Part shown: piece after piece, positions 18,250 through 28,459 of the stretch
Layout: each line of letters begins with the position of its first letter
Numbering within the stretch: the stretch's first letter is position 1
Assembly: GCA_029265455.1 (NCBI GenBank)
Contig: JAJUJF010000005.1
Coordinates: 1-44,177 of the forward strand
Length of the DNA: 44,177 nucleotides
Source: Paracoccaceae bacterium
GTDB taxonomy: Bacteria > Pseudomonadota > Alphaproteobacteria > Rhodobacterales > Rhodobacteraceae
Reading direction: 5' to 3'
The notes under the pieces: generated by a model
Told to the model about the DNA's origin: nothing
Seen by the model: the letters and a program-made list of their open reading frames with translations, nothing else
The model's database searches: none
Program-made: the position numbers and the translations under genes

Positions 18250-19148
18250 GCGCGTTCACGGGGGCGGCCGTCGAACGCGCGCCCGCCAAGGTCAACCTCG
18301 CCCTGCATGTCACCGGCCGGAGGTCGGACGGCTACCACCTCCTCGACAGCATCGTCTGTTTCCCTGATTGCGGTGACACGCTCGCCGCCACGCCGGCGCC
18401 CGCGCTTTCCCTCGCCATCGAGGGGCCCTTTGCCGCGGCGATCGATGCCGGGCCTTCCAACCTCGTCCTGCGCGCCGCGGCGCTTCTGGCTGGCGACGAC
18501 GCGGAGAGGGACGGGGATGCGCCATCGCGACACGAGGGCAGGGGGGCGCGGCTCAGGCTGAAGAAGGCGCTGCCGGTCGCTTCCGGAATCGGCGGCGGCT
18601 CGGCCGATGCGGCGGCCACGCTGCGTCTCCTCGCCCGGTTCTGGGACCGGCCGCTGCCTGCGCCCGTGGAGGCGGCGGCTCTCGGCGCCGATGTGCCGGC
18701 CTGTCTCCTCTCGCGCCCGCTGCGGATGCAGGGCATCGGTGAGCGTCTCGCGCCGGTCGATCTCCCCTCCTTCTGGATCGTCCTCGTCAATCCCGGGCGG
18801 CCGGTGGCGACGCCCGCGATCTTCGCGGCACTCGACTGTCGCGACAACCCGCCGCTGCCCGAACTGCCGGATCGCCCTTCCGCCGCCATCTTCCTCGACT
18901 GGCTCGCCCGGGCGACGCGCAACGACCTCGAGGCTGCGGCCCGGAAGGTGGAACCCGCGATCGGCATGGTGATCGCTGCGCTTTCCTCCCTTCCTGGCTG
19001 CCGGGTCGCGCGGATGTCGGGTTCGGGCGCGACCTGTTTCGGTCTGTTTACCTCCCGCCTCGATGCGGAAGCCGCCGCCGTGGCGCTTTCCCTCGCCGAA
19101 CCCTCGTGGTGGGTTGCCGCCGCCCCCGCTCAGGGGCCGGCGCCGTGA
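18246..19148 (+). CDS. ispE: 4-diphosphocytidyl-2-C-methyl-D-erythritol kinase; start probably CTG overlapping preceding TGA
   Basis: 'RAPAKVNLALHVTGRRSDGYHLLDSIV', 'KKALPVASGIGGGSADAAATLRLL', 'RMSGSGATCFGLF'; no in-frame ATG/GTG/TTG near expected N-terminus. Confidence 0.85.
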   Translation: MSAFTGAAVERAPAKVNLALHVTGRRSDGYHLLDSIVCFPDCGDTLAATPAPALSLAIEGPFAAAIDAGPSNLVLRAAALLAGDDAERDGDAPSRHEGRGARLRLKKALPVASGIGGGSADAAATLRLLARFWDRPLPAPVEAAALGADVPACLLSRPLRMQGIGERLAPVDLPSFWIVLVNPGRPVATPAIFAALDCRDNPPLPELPDRPSAAIFLDWLARATRNDLEAAARKVEPAIGMVIAALSSLPGCRVARMSGSGATCFGLFTSRLDAEAAAVALSLAEPSWWVAAAPAQGPAP

Positions 19149-19209
19149 GCCACCGCCCGAGCGCCTTCCGTCCCGGCCAGCAGGCGAGGTCGCCTGCTCC
19201 GAGGTCGCT

Positions 19210-20805
19210 CTAGAACTCGAGGCCGAGCGCGAACCCGCCGAGCAGGTAGCAGACGAGGGTGATCAGGGTGATCCCGACCATGTTCAGCACGACGCCGCCC
19301 CGCGCCATCTGGGCGATCGTGACGTAGCCGGTCCCGAAGACGATCGCGTTCGGCGGCGTGCCGACCGGCAGCATGAAGGCGCAGGTCGCGGCGAGGGTCG
19401 CCGGGATCAGCAGCGTCATCGGATCCGCTCCGATGCCGATCGCGACCCCGCCGAGGACCGGGATGAAGGTTGCCGCGGTCGCCGTGTTGCTGGTGATCTC
19501 GGTCAGGAAGATCACGATCATCACCACCGCAGCGGCGAGGAGCAGGATCGGCAGCGCGCCAAGTCCCTGGACCTGCGCCCCGAGCCAGCCGTCAAGCCCG
19601 GTACCGGCAACGGCGCTCGCGAGGCTCAGCCCGCCGCCGAAGAGGAGGAGCACCCCCCAGGGCAGGCCGTTTTCCGCATCCTTCCACTCCAGCACCATCT
19701 CGCGCCGTCCGCGGGCGGGAATGAGGAACATCGCGATCCCCGCCGCGATCGCGATCGCCGTGTCGTCGAGCTCCCCCAGGGGCCCGATCGAGACGCCGGG
19801 GATGTTCGATACGAGCCCCGGCACCACCCAGAGGAAGGCCGCCGACAGGAACACCGCCAGCACCGCCTTCTCGCCCTGGCTGAGCGGCCCGAGGCCGGCG
19901 ATCTCGTCGTCGATCATCCTCCTGCCGCCCGGGATCTCCTCGAGGTTGAAGCGGTAGAGCAGCCGCGTCATCAGCAGCCAGGTGACGAAGATGAAGACGA
20001 TGGCGAGCGGCGTGCCGATCATCATCCAGCCGAGGAAGCTGATCTCGCGCCCGAGCTCATCCGACGCATAACCGGCGACGATGGCGTTCGGCGGGCTGCC
20101 GAGGAGCGTGCCGAGGCCGCCGATGCTCGCCGACCAGGCGATGGCAAGGACCAGGCAGATGCCGAACCGCCTGACGTTCTCGTCCTCGATCACGTCCTTG
20201 ATCGCCGCCCCGGCCCGGAGCTTGTCGACGACGGAGGCATCCTCCCTGGTGGGGCTGTGCTCGATGACGAGGGTCAGCACCGAGAGGCCGATCGGCAGCA
20301 TCATCAGCGTCGTCGCCGTGTTCGAGACCCACATCGACAGGAAACCGGTCGCCAGCATCATGCCGAGGACGATCCGCCGCGGCGCGACCCCCACCCGCCG
20401 GAGCGTCAGGAGCGCGATCCGGTGATGCAGGTTCCACTTCTCCATCGCGATCGCGATCAGGAAGCCGCCCAGGAACAGGAAGACGACGGAGCTTGCATAG
20501 GGAGATGTCGCCTCGCCCACCGTCCGCTCCGTCAGCATCGGGATCAGCACGATCGGCAGCAGCGACGTCACCGAGAGGGGAATCGCCTCGGTCATCCACC
20601 AGACCGCCATCAGCGTGCCGATGGTCGCCACCCAGCGCGCATCCGGCGTCAGGCCCTCGGAGCCTCCGAGGAGAAGATAGACGAGGGCCGCCATGATCAG
20701 GCCCAGGGCACGCAGGCTCCAGATCAGACGTGCGGAGCGTCCGTTCGCTCCGGCAGTTTCCGAGTATTCCTCGGCCATGTCCTGGTGGTGGGGTGCTTCG
20801 CTCAC
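19210..20805 (-). CDS. SLC13/DASS-family sodium:anion symporter
   Basis: Multi-TM; 'WMTEAIPLSVTSLLPIVLIP', 'SNTATTLMMLPIGLSV', 'LTEITSNTATAATFIPVLGGV', 'ATCAFMLPVGTPPNAIVFGTG'. Confidence 0.93.
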   Translation of the reverse strand: MSEAPHHQDMAEEYSETAGANGRSARLIWSLRALGLIMAALVYLLLGGSEGLTPDARWVATIGTLMAVWWMTEAIPLSVTSLLPIVLIPMLTERTVGEATSPYASSVVFLFLGGFLIAIAMEKWNLHHRIALLTLRRVGVAPRRIVLGMMLATGFLSMWVSNTATTLMMLPIGLSVLTLVIEHSPTREDASVVDKLRAGAAIKDVIEDENVRRFGICLVLAIAWSASIGGLGTLLGSPPNAIVAGYASDELGREISFLGWMMIGTPLAIVFIFVTWLLMTRLLYRFNLEEIPGGRRMIDDEIAGLGPLSQGEKAVLAVFLSAAFLWVVPGLVSNIPGVSIGPLGELDDTAIAIAAGIAMFLIPARGRREMVLEWKDAENGLPWGVLLLFGGGLSLASAVAGTGLDGWLGAQVQGLGALPILLLAAAVVMIVIFLTEITSNTATAATFIPVLGGVAIGIGADPMTLLIPATLAATCAFMLPVGTPPNAIVFGTGYVTIAQMARGGVVLNMVGITLITLVCYLLGGFALGLEF

Positions 20806-20942
20806 GGCCTGTCCCTCCCCCTCCGATCAAGGATCCCGCCCCGTTTCCGGGCGGGAAGGATCAACCACATTCGCGCAACGATGGTTCCCCGCCCGGCCGC
20901 GCGCGTGTCTCCCTTTTCCCTGCACCCGGGGACGGTCGGGCC

Positions 20943-21287
20943 TCAGTGCGAGATCGACCTGGAGAAGACGTTGATGGTGATGACTCCGGCAATGATGAGG
21001 CCGAGTCCGATGATCGCGGGGAGGTCGAGGGACTGCCGGAAGACGAAATATCCCACCGCCGAGATCAGCAGGATCCCGAGGCCGCTCCAGATCGCATAGG
21101 CAAGGCCGACCGGAATGGTCCTGAGGGCAAGCGACAGGAAGTAGAACGAGGCGAAATAGCAGACCCCCATGGCCAGCGTGGGGGCGATGCGGGTGAACTG
21201 CTCCGAGCGTTGCAGGAAGCTCGTCCCGATGACCTCGAGCACGATCGCGGCGGTGAGGGCGGCATAGGTGGCGAGGGGCGGCATCAT
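20943..21287 (-). CDS. SMR-family multidrug efflux transporter
   Basis: ~110 aa, 4 TM, 'VIGTSFLQRSEQFTRIAPTLAMGVCYFASFYFLSLALRTIPVGLAYAIWSGLGILLISAVGYFVF'. Confidence 0.92.
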   Translation of the reverse strand: MMPPLATYAALTAAIVLEVIGTSFLQRSEQFTRIAPTLAMGVCYFASFYFLSLALRTIPVGLAYAIWSGLGILLISAVGYFVFRQSLDLPAIIGLGLIIAGVITINVFSRSISH

Positions 21288-21302
21288 TCCCCTCCGCCGG
21301 GT

Positions 21303-21746
21303 TCAGCCCCGGGCCGCGGCACTGCGCCTCTCCTCCAGCCCGCCCATCCGGCAGATCAGCGCCCATTCCTCGGGCCGCACCGGCTGCACCGAGAGGCGCG
21401 AATTCTTCACGAGCACCATCTCCGCCAGGCGCGGCTCGGCCTTGCACATCTCGAGCGTGACCGGCCGCGGCAGGGGTTCCACCGCACGGATGTCGACGCA
21501 TTCCCAGCGCGGATCGTCGGTGGTGCTGTCGGGATGCGCCTCGGCCGAGACCTCGACGATGCCGACGATCGCCCGCTCCTTGTTGGAATGGTAGAAGAAG
21601 CCGAGGTCACCGACCTTCATCTCGCGCATGAAGTTGCGGGCCTGATAGTTGCGCACGCCGTCCCATTCCTCGCCGGCCGCGCCCTTCGCCACCTGATCGT
21701 CCCAGCTCCAGACGTCAGGCTCCGATTTGAAAAGCCAGTAGTTCAC
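21303..21746 (-). CDS. EVE-domain protein
   Basis: 'NYWLFKSEPDVWSWDDQV', 'WDGVRNYQARNFMREMKVGDLGFFYHSN'; GTG 21746 overlaps preceding stop (GTGA), ATG 21764 also possible. Confidence 0.9.
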   Translation of the reverse strand: MNYWLFKSEPDVWSWDDQVAKGAAGEEWDGVRNYQARNFMREMKVGDLGFFYHSNKERAIVGIVEVSAEAHPDSTTDDPRWECVDIRAVEPLPRPVTLEMCKAEPRLAEMVLVKNSRLSVQPVRPEEWALICRMGGLEERRSAAARG

Positions 21747-22015
21747 CCGATCACCTTCTTCCATGCCCGGATCTCGACGGATTCGAAGAGACCGGCCCTC
21801 GCATAGGGGTCGCCTGCCGCCCATTCCTCCGCCGCCGCCCGCGTGTCGGCCTCGATGACGACGAGCGAGCCGACCATCTCCCCCTCGCTGTCGAGGACGG
21901 GCCCCGCCTCGACCACGACGCCGGTCTCGCGGATATAGGCGAGGTGGTCCTCGCGCACGCGTTTCCGCAACTCCGTCGAACCCGGCCGGTCGTTGCAGAT
22001 CAGGGCGTAGAGCAT
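21743..22015 (-). CDS. YciI-family protein
   Basis: 'MLYALICNDRPGSTELRKRVREDHLAYI...AGDPYARAGLFESVEIRAWKKVIG'. Confidence 0.9.
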   Translation of the reverse strand: MLYALICNDRPGSTELRKRVREDHLAYIRETGVVVEAGPVLDSEGEMVGSLVVIEADTRAAAEEWAAGDPYARAGLFESVEIRAWKKVIG

Positions 22016-22016
22016 C

Positions 22017-22979
22017 TCACTCCTCCTTCAGCGGCCGCCTGAGCAGCCCGTCGATCGCCGCGCCGAGGGTAAGTCCGCCCTCGAGGACCGCCGCGACCGC
22101 CTCGGCGATCGGCATCTCGACCCCGTGGCGGCGGCCAAGCTCGCAGGCGGCCCGCGCGGTGGCAACCCCCTCGACGGTACCGCCCGCAGGGGCCCTGTCC
22201 GCGCCAAGTGCCTCGCCGGTCGCGAAATTCCGCGACTGGGCCGAGTTGCAGGTGAGCGACAGGTCCCCGAGCCCCGAGAGGCCGGTGAGCGTCTCCGCCC
22301 GCGCGCCCATCGCCGCGGCAAGCCGGCTCATCTCGGCAAAGCCCCGCGTCATCAGCGCCGCCCGCGCGCTCTGCCCCAGACCGCGCCCCTCGGCCATGCC
22401 GCAGGCCAGCGCGATGACATTCTTGAGTGCGCCGCCCAGCTCGGCCCCGGTCACGTCGTCGGTGAGGTAGAGCCGCAGGCGCGGCGTCGAGAGCGCCGTC
22501 TGCAGCCATTGCCCGGTTCCGGTATCGGCGCAGGCGATCGTCAGCGCCGTCGGCAGGCCGCGCGCGATCTCGCCCGCGAAACCGGGGCCCGTGAGCACCG
22601 CCACCGGCCGGTCCGGCAGCGCCGCGCTCCCGATCTCCGACTGCCGCCGGAAATCCCCGCGCGCGAGACCCTTGGCGCAGAAGACCGCCGGCACCCCGGG
22701 GAGGAGCCCGCCATGGTCGGCGAGGAACCCCGCCGTCGCCTGTGCCGGCAGCACCATGAGGAGGATCGCGCATTCCGCGAGCGCCGCGATCTCCGCGACC
22801 GGCCGCACCCGTTCCGGCAGCGGCACGCCCGGCAGCCGCGCCCGGTTCTCGCGCGTTTCCGCCATCGCCGCCATTGCCGCCGGGTCGCGGCCCCAGAGCA
22901 CGACTTCGCGGCCCGCTGCCGCCTCGACACAGGCAAGCGCCGTCCCGAACGCCCCGGCGCCGATCACTCCGATGCGCAA
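22017..22979 (-). CDS. gpsA: NAD(P)H-dependent glycerol-3-phosphate dehydrogenase
   Basis: 'IGVIGAGAFGTALA', 'PAVFCAKGLARG', 'ALKNVIALACGMAEG', 'GLSGLGDLSLTCNSAQSRNFATG'. Confidence 0.95.
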   Translation of the reverse strand: MRIGVIGAGAFGTALACVEAAAGREVVLWGRDPAAMAAMAETRENRARLPGVPLPERVRPVAEIAALAECAILLMVLPAQATAGFLADHGGLLPGVPAVFCAKGLARGDFRRQSEIGSAALPDRPVAVLTGPGFAGEIARGLPTALTIACADTGTGQWLQTALSTPRLRLYLTDDVTGAELGGALKNVIALACGMAEGRGLGQSARAALMTRGFAEMSRLAAAMGARAETLTGLSGLGDLSLTCNSAQSRNFATGEALGADRAPAGGTVEGVATARAACELGRRHGVEMPIAEAVAAVLEGGLTLGAAIDGLLRRPLKEE

Positions 22980-23148
22980 TGCCGCTCCTCCCGGTCCGGC
23001 CGCCGATCATCCGCCGCCGCCACGCCCCGCGTGCGACGCGCGCCCACCGCCGTCACCGGCGCTCCCCCGGTGCGGTCACCGCCGCTGCCGTTGACACGGG
23101 GTCGCCTTTCGCCCCATGCGCTCCCGGGAAACGACGAGGGAGATCCCG

Positions 23149-23529
23149 ATGGCCTATACCTACGACGATCAGAACGTCTTCGCGAAGATCCTCCGCGGCG
23201 AGATCCCGAACAAGACCGTGGGCGAGACCGAACACTGCCTCGCCTTCCATGACATCAGTCCGCAGGCGCCGATACATGTCATCGTCATCCCGAAAGGCCC
23301 CTACGTCAACGCCGACCATTTCGGCGCCGAGGCGTCGGACGCCGAGATCGTCGACTTCACCCGCTTCGTCGCCCGGCTCTGTGCCGAACTCGGCGCGGCG
23401 CCCGGGGAGGGCGGCTCGGGCTACCGGCTGATCACCAATTCCGGCAGGGCGGGGCACCAGGAAGTGCCGCATTACCATCTCCACATCCTCGGCGGCCGCC
23501 CCCTCGGCCCGATGCTCGCCTCCCGCTGA
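23149..23529 (+). CDS. HIT-family protein
   Basis: 'VFAKILRGEIPNKTV' and HIT motif 'HQEVPHYHLHILGGRPLGPM'. Confidence 0.93.
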   Translation: MAYTYDDQNVFAKILRGEIPNKTVGETEHCLAFHDISPQAPIHVIVIPKGPYVNADHFGAEASDAEIVDFTRFVARLCAELGAAPGEGGSGYRLITNSGRAGHQEVPHYHLHILGGRPLGPMLASR

Positions 23530-23534
23530 CCGCC

Positions 23535-24683
23535 TCAGGCGAGGCCGCCGGCGGCGAAATAGTCGCGCAGGATCCGGGCGTAGATTGCCTTCAGCGTGTG
23601 GATCTGCGCGACCTCCACCCGCTCGTCGACCTGGTGGATGGTCTTGCCGACCAGCCCGACCTCGACGACCGGGCAATGGTCCTTGATGAAACGCGCATCC
23701 GACGTGCCGCCCGAGGTCGAAAGCTCCGGCCGCCGGCCGGTCTCCGCCTCGACCGCGCCCGCGACGAGATCGACGAACGGTCCCGGCTCGACGAAGAAGG
23801 CGTCGCCCGACTGGTCGAAGGCCGCGGCGATGCCGATGCCGAACTCGGCCGCGACGAGGTCGGCCTCCTCCTCGATCCATTCGGCGAGGCTCTGGCCCGT
23901 GTGGGCATCGTTGTAGCGGATGTTGACCGTCGCCCGTGCCTCGGCCGGGATCACGTTGCTGGCGGAGTTGCCGGTGTCGACCGAGGTGATGGCAAGGCTC
24001 GACGGGTCGAAATGCGCCGTCCCCTCGTCGAGGGGACGGGCCGCGAGCCGGTCGAGGAGCCGAACGAGGCCCGTCAGCGGGTTCCGCGCCCGCTCCGGAT
24101 AGGCCGCATGCCCCTGCACGCCGTAGGCGCGCAGATAGACGGTGACCGAGCCGCGGCGGCCGATCTTCAGCATGTCGCCCATCGTCTCGTTGCAGGTGGG
24201 CTCGCCGACGAGGCAATGGTCCATCCGCTCGCCCTCGGCGTCCATCCAGTCGAGGATCGCCCGCGTCCCGTCGGTGGCGATCCCCTCCTCGTCGCCGGTC
24301 AGCGCGAGGATCACCGAGCCCGCGGGCGGGGTCTCGCGCACGAAATCGATCGCGGCGGCAACGAAGGCCGCGACCGCCGATTTCATGTCGGCCGCGCCCC
24401 GGCCCCATAGCTGGCCGTCCTCGATCACGCCGGCGAAGGGCGGGTGCTTCCACGCCGCCTCGTCGCCCGCCGGCACCACGTCGAGATGGCCGTTGAAGCC
24501 GAGCGCCGGCCCTGCCGTGCCCCAGCGCGCGTAGAGGTTCGGCACGCCGTTCCGGTCGGCGCGCCGCGTCATGAATCCGGCCGCCGCGAGCCGCTCCTCC
24601 AGGAGCGCGAGCGCCGCCTCCGCATCCGGTGTTACCGTGGGGCAGCGGACAAGCTCGACGGCAAGGGCGACGGGATCGGTCAT
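23535..24683 (-). CDS. dapE: Succinyl-diaminopimelate desuccinylase
   Basis: '[23 protein letters not shown]', '[17 protein letters not shown]', '[13 protein letters not shown]', '[13 protein letters not shown]'. Confidence 0.95.
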   Translation of the reverse strand: MTDPVALAVELVRCPTVTPDAEAALALLEERLAAAGFMTRRADRNGVPNLYARWGTAGPALGFNGHLDVVPAGDEAAWKHPPFAGVIEDGQLWGRGAADMKSAVAAFVAAAIDFVRETPPAGSVILALTGDEEGIATDGTRAILDWMDAEGERMDHCLVGEPTCNETMGDMLKIGRRGSVTVYLRAYGVQGHAAYPERARNPLTGLVRLLDRLAARPLDEGTAHFDPSSLAITSVDTGNSASNVIPAEARATVNIRYNDAHTGQSLAEWIEEEADLVAAEFGIGIAAAFDQSGDAFFVEPGPFVDLVAGAVEAETGRRPELSTSGGTSDARFIKDHCPVVEVGLVGKTIHQVDERVEVAQIHTLKAIYARILRDYFAAGGLA

Positions 24684-24860
24684 CGGAACCTCCTTCTCCG
24701 TTTTCCGGATTAGCGGCGGCGGGCGCAGCGGGCAACCCGCATGCGCCGCAGCCGGGCACGGGTTCCGGCCAAGTCACTGATCCCTCGTGACAACCCCGGC
24801 GGACGGCCTGCGGCCATGCGGGTGCTTGTCCCGGCCGACGGCTCCGGCTATCGAGCTGCC

Positions 24861-25493
24861 ATGCCGCTCCACCTTCTCCTCGACTTCGCCGGCGTCGCGG
24901 TCTTCGCAGCGACCGGGGCGCTCGCCGCCTCCCGCAAGGAGCTCGACCTCATCGGCTTCCTGTTTCTCGCCACCGCGACCGGGGTGGGCGGCGGCACCGT
25001 GCGCGACCTCATCCTCGGCGTGCCGGTGTTCTGGGTGCTGGAACCCACCTACATCCTCGTCTGCAGCATCGTTGCCGTGTTCGTCTTCTTCGGCGCGCCG
25101 ATGCTCGAATCGCGCTACAAGCTCCTGCTCTGGCTCGATGCCGTCGGCCTCGCAGCCTTCGCCGTCTTCGGCGCCTACAAGGGTCTTTCCGTCACCGGCT
25201 CGCAGGTGGTCGCGGTGGTGATGGGCGCGACGACCGCCACCTTCGGCGGCATCATGCGCGACGTGGTCGCGCGCGAACCTTCGGTCCTGCTGCGCCCGGA
25301 GATCTACGTGACCGCGGCCCTGGCCGGATCGCTTGCCTACATCCTCGCCCATGCCTTCGGCCTGACGGATCCGATCGCGGCGGGGGCGGGCTTCCTCGTG
25401 GCCTTCGGCGTCCGCAGCGGCGCACTCCTCTTCGGCTGGACCTTCCCGCGCTATCGTCCGGCTCCGGGACGGGACCCCAAGGACATTCCCTGA
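24861..25493 (+). CDS. TRIC-type cation channel / UPF0126 membrane protein
   Basis: Duplicated glycine-rich motifs 'ATGVGGGTVRDLILG' and 'ATFGGIMRDVVARE'; 7 TM. Confidence 0.9.
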   Translation: MPLHLLLDFAGVAVFAATGALAASRKELDLIGFLFLATATGVGGGTVRDLILGVPVFWVLEPTYILVCSIVAVFVFFGAPMLESRYKLLLWLDAVGLAAFAVFGAYKGLSVTGSQVVAVVMGATTATFGGIMRDVVAREPSVLLRPEIYVTAALAGSLAYILAHAFGLTDPIAAGAGFLVAFGVRSGALLFGWTFPRYRPAPGRDPKDIP

Positions 25494-25638
25494 GAACCCG
25501 GCCGCTGTCCGGGCCGGCGGATGCCTCCTTCATGCCCGCGTCCGTTGTGACACACCCCGCGATGCGCCTCATGCGAATGTCTCGCAACCCGCTTTACAGG
25601 GTGCGACGGGCTCCTGTAGCGTGGCCGCAGGTGGATGG

Positions 25639-26433
25639 ATGACGGACCGCCGCCCTCGGGCGGCAGGTGGGGAGGTCAGCATCGGTCAGGATGTGCTAGT
25701 TGCACGCGGACTGACGAGGGAGTTCAGCGGTTTCGTCGCGGTCGACGGGGTCGATCTCTCGGTCCGGAAGGAAAGCATCCATGCCCTGATTGGCCCCAAC
25801 GGCGCCGGCAAGACCACCTGTTTCAACCTTCTTACCCGGTTCCTCGAGCCCACGCGCGGCAGCATCGTCTATGACGGCCGTGACATCACGAGGATGGCGG
25901 CGGCCGATGTCGCGCGACTGGGGATGGTGCGCTCCTTCCAGATCTCGGCCGTCTTCCCGAACATGACGGCGTTGGAGAATGTCCGCATCGCCCTTCAGCG
26001 TGGCCGTGGCGACAGTTTCGATTTCTGGCGCTCCGACCGGGTCCTCTCGCGATACAACGACCGCGCGCTCGCGCTTCTCGACGAGGTGGGGCTGGGCGCC
26101 TTCGCCGGCACCGCGGCCTGGGCCCTTCCCTATGGCCGCAAGCGCGCGCTCGAGATCGCGACCACCCTCGCGCTCGAGCCGCAGATGCTGCTGCTCGACG
26201 AGCCGATGGCCGGCATGGCCCAGGAGGACATCGAGCGCATCTCCCAGCTCATCCGCCGCATCGCCAGGGGACGCACCATCCTGATGGTCGAGCACAATCT
26301 CTCCGTGGTCTCCAGTCTCTCCGACACGATCACCGTGCTCGCCCGCGGCAAGGTGCTGGCCGAAGGCGACTACGATGCCATCTCCCGCGACGAGCGGGTG
26401 ATCGAAGCCTATATCGGGGCTGCCCATGCCTGA
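25639..26433 (+). CDS. livG: Branched-chain amino acid ABC transporter ATP-binding protein
   Basis: 'GPNGAGKTTCFNLLTRFLEPTRGSIVYDGRDIT'; signature region atypical ('WALPYGRKRALEIATTLALEP'), 'LLLDEPMAGM'. Confidence 0.93.
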   Translation: MTDRRPRAAGGEVSIGQDVLVARGLTREFSGFVAVDGVDLSVRKESIHALIGPNGAGKTTCFNLLTRFLEPTRGSIVYDGRDITRMAAADVARLGMVRSFQISAVFPNMTALENVRIALQRGRGDSFDFWRSDRVLSRYNDRALALLDEVGLGAFAGTAAWALPYGRKRALEIATTLALEPQMLLLDEPMAGMAQEDIERISQLIRRIARGRTILMVEHNLSVVSSLSDTITVLARGKVLAEGDYDAISRDERVIEAYIGAAHA

Positions 26434-27148
26434 AGCCGCGCGGCCCGGATCGCCGCTTCTCGCCGTCCGCGATCTCAACGGCTGGTACGGCGAAAGTCAT
26501 GTCCTGCACGGCGTCAGCTTCGACGTCGCCGAGGGTGAGGTCGTCACGCTTCTGGGGCGCAACGGCGCCGGCAAGACGACGACGCTGCTCGCGGTCATGG
26601 GCATGCTGGCAAGGCGCACGGGCTCCGTGATCTTCGCGGGGAAGGAGTTGATCGGCCTTCCCGCCCGCGCGATCGCGCGTATGGGCATCGCCATCGTGCC
26701 CGAGGAACGCGGCATCTTCGCGAGTCTCTCGGTCGAGGAGAACCTGATGCTGCCGCCGGTGGTGCGGCCGGGCGGTTTCAGCCGCGAGCAGATCTTCGAA
26801 CTCTTCCCCAACCTGCGCGAGCGGCTGGCAAGCCAGGGGACCAAGCTCTCGGGTGGCGAGCAGCAGATGCTGGCGATCGCCCGCATCCTCAGGACTGGCG
26901 CCCGGCTCCTCCTCCTCGACGAGCCGACCGAGGGGCTTGCGCCGGTGATCGTCCAGCAGATCGGCCGCACCATCGAGCGGCTGAAGGGCGAGGGTTTCAC
27001 CATCGTCCTCGTCGAGCAGAACTTCCGCTTCGCCGCGTCCCTCGCCGACCGCCACTATGTCGTCGACCAGGGCCGTGTCGTCGACACGATCCCGAACGCG
27101 GATCTCGAGCGCAACATGGGGAAACTGCACGCCTATCTCGGAGTTTGA
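26426..27148 (+). CDS. livF: Branched-chain amino acid ABC transporter ATP-binding protein
   Basis: 'GRNGAGKTTTLLAVMG', 'PEERGIFASLSVEENL', 'LSGGEQQMLAIARIL', 'LLLDEPTEGLAPVI'. Confidence 0.95.
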   Translation: MPEAARPGSPLLAVRDLNGWYGESHVLHGVSFDVAEGEVVTLLGRNGAGKTTTLLAVMGMLARRTGSVIFAGKELIGLPARAIARMGIAIVPEERGIFASLSVEENLMLPPVVRPGGFSREQIFELFPNLRERLASQGTKLSGGEQQMLAIARILRTGARLLLLDEPTEGLAPVIVQQIGRTIERLKGEGFTIVLVEQNFRFAASLADRHYVVDQGRVVDTIPNADLERNMGKLHAYLGV

Positions 27149-27194
27149 CCAGTAACGACCCGCCTGAAGGGCCGATCCAGGGAGACCGACCGGA

Positions 27195-28388
27195 ATGACA
27201 TTCTCACGTTTCGCACTACCCCTCGGGGCACTGCTCCTGGCAGGGGCGGCCCATGCCCAGGACATCAGGATCGGCGTGCTGAACGACCGTTCCGGCATCT
27301 ATGCCGACCTCGCGGGCCAGGGATCGGTCGTCGCCGCGCAGATGGCGGTCGAGGATTTCGGCGCCGAGGAGAAGGGGATCAACGTCTCGATCGTCTCCGC
27401 CGACCACCAGAACCGGCCCGACGTCGCCTCGACCATCGCCCGGCAGTGGTATGACGAGCAGGGCGTCGATGTCATCGTCGACGTGCCCACCTCGTCGGCC
27501 GCCCTCGCGGTGAGCGACATCACCCGCGAGAAGAACAGGATCTTCCTCGATTCCGGTGCCGGCACCACCGAGCTCACCGGCGAACAATGCTCGCCCAACA
27601 CCATCCACTGGACCTATGACACCTACGCGCTCGCCAACGGCACGGGCGGCGCCATGGTCGAGCAGGGCGGCACCAGCTGGTTCTTCATCACCGCCGACTA
27701 CGCCTTCGGCCATTCGCTCGAGGAGGAAACCATCGCCGTGGTCGAGGCGGCGGGCGGCGAGGTCCTCGGCACCGTGCGACATCCCTTCCCGGGCACCGAT
27801 TTCTCGTCCTTCCTGCTGCAGGCCCAATCCTCGGGCGCCGACGTCATCGGGCTGGCCAATGCCGGAGGCGACACGATCAACACGGTGAAACAGGCTGCCG
27901 AATTCGGCATCACCCAGGCCGGCCAGGACCTCGCAGGTCTCCTCATCTTCATCACCGACATCCACGCGCTCGGGCTCGAGACGGCGCAGGGGCTCGTGCT
28001 GACCGAGGCCTTCTACTGGGATCTCAACGACGATACCCGCGCCTGGTCGCAGCGGTTCGCCGAACGCCACGGCGGCGCCATGCCGACGATGGTGCATGCG
28101 GGCGTCTATTCCTCGGTCCTCCATTACCTCAAGGCGGTCGAGGCCACCGGTACCAAGGAAGCCGAGGCGGTCATGGCCGAGATGAAGGCGACCCCGACCG
28201 AGGACCCGCTCTTCGGCAAGGGCGAGGTCCGGGCCGACGGGCGCAAGATCCACGACATGTATCTCTTCCGGGTGAAGTCCCCCGACCAGTCCGAGGGGCC
28301 GTGGGACTACTACGAGACCATCGCCACCATCCCGGCGGAGCGCGCCTTCCGGCCGATGGAAGAGGGCGGCTGCCCGCTCGTCGAATAG
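27195..28388 (+). CDS. Branched-chain amino acid-type ABC transporter substrate-binding protein
   Basis: Signal peptide; 'IRIGVLNDRSGIYADLAGQGSVVAAQMAVEDFGA'; in liv operon. Confidence 0.93.
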   Translation: MTFSRFALPLGALLLAGAAHAQDIRIGVLNDRSGIYADLAGQGSVVAAQMAVEDFGAEEKGINVSIVSADHQNRPDVASTIARQWYDEQGVDVIVDVPTSSAALAVSDITREKNRIFLDSGAGTTELTGEQCSPNTIHWTYDTYALANGTGGAMVEQGGTSWFFITADYAFGHSLEEETIAVVEAAGGEVLGTVRHPFPGTDFSSFLLQAQSSGADVIGLANAGGDTINTVKQAAEFGITQAGQDLAGLLIFITDIHALGLETAQGLVLTEAFYWDLNDDTRAWSQRFAERHGGAMPTMVHAGVYSSVLHYLKAVEATGTKEAEAVMAEMKATPTEDPLFGKGEVRADGRKIHDMYLFRVKSPDQSEGPWDYYETIATIPAERAFRPMEEGGCPLVE

Positions 28389-28459
28389 ATTCCTCCCTCC
28401 CGGCGCGTGGCTCTCCCGCCGCGCGCCGCAGTTCCCGGCTTCCCGAAGGTCCCACCCCC

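Noticed and set aside
19063-21099. 678-aa plus-strand ORF
   Set aside because: Antisense to the SLC13 transporter; low-complexity D/R/H-rich shadow ORF.
20943-21303. Guanidine riboswitch for the SMR transporter
   Set aside because: Only ~15 bp separates it from the upstream EVE gene; no leader space.
21303-21764. EVE-domain protein plus MT-A70 methyltransferase as a modification-sensing defence pair
   Set aside because: Genes are 13 kb apart in unrelated contexts; the EVE gene is in an apparent gpsA-YciI housekeeping operon.
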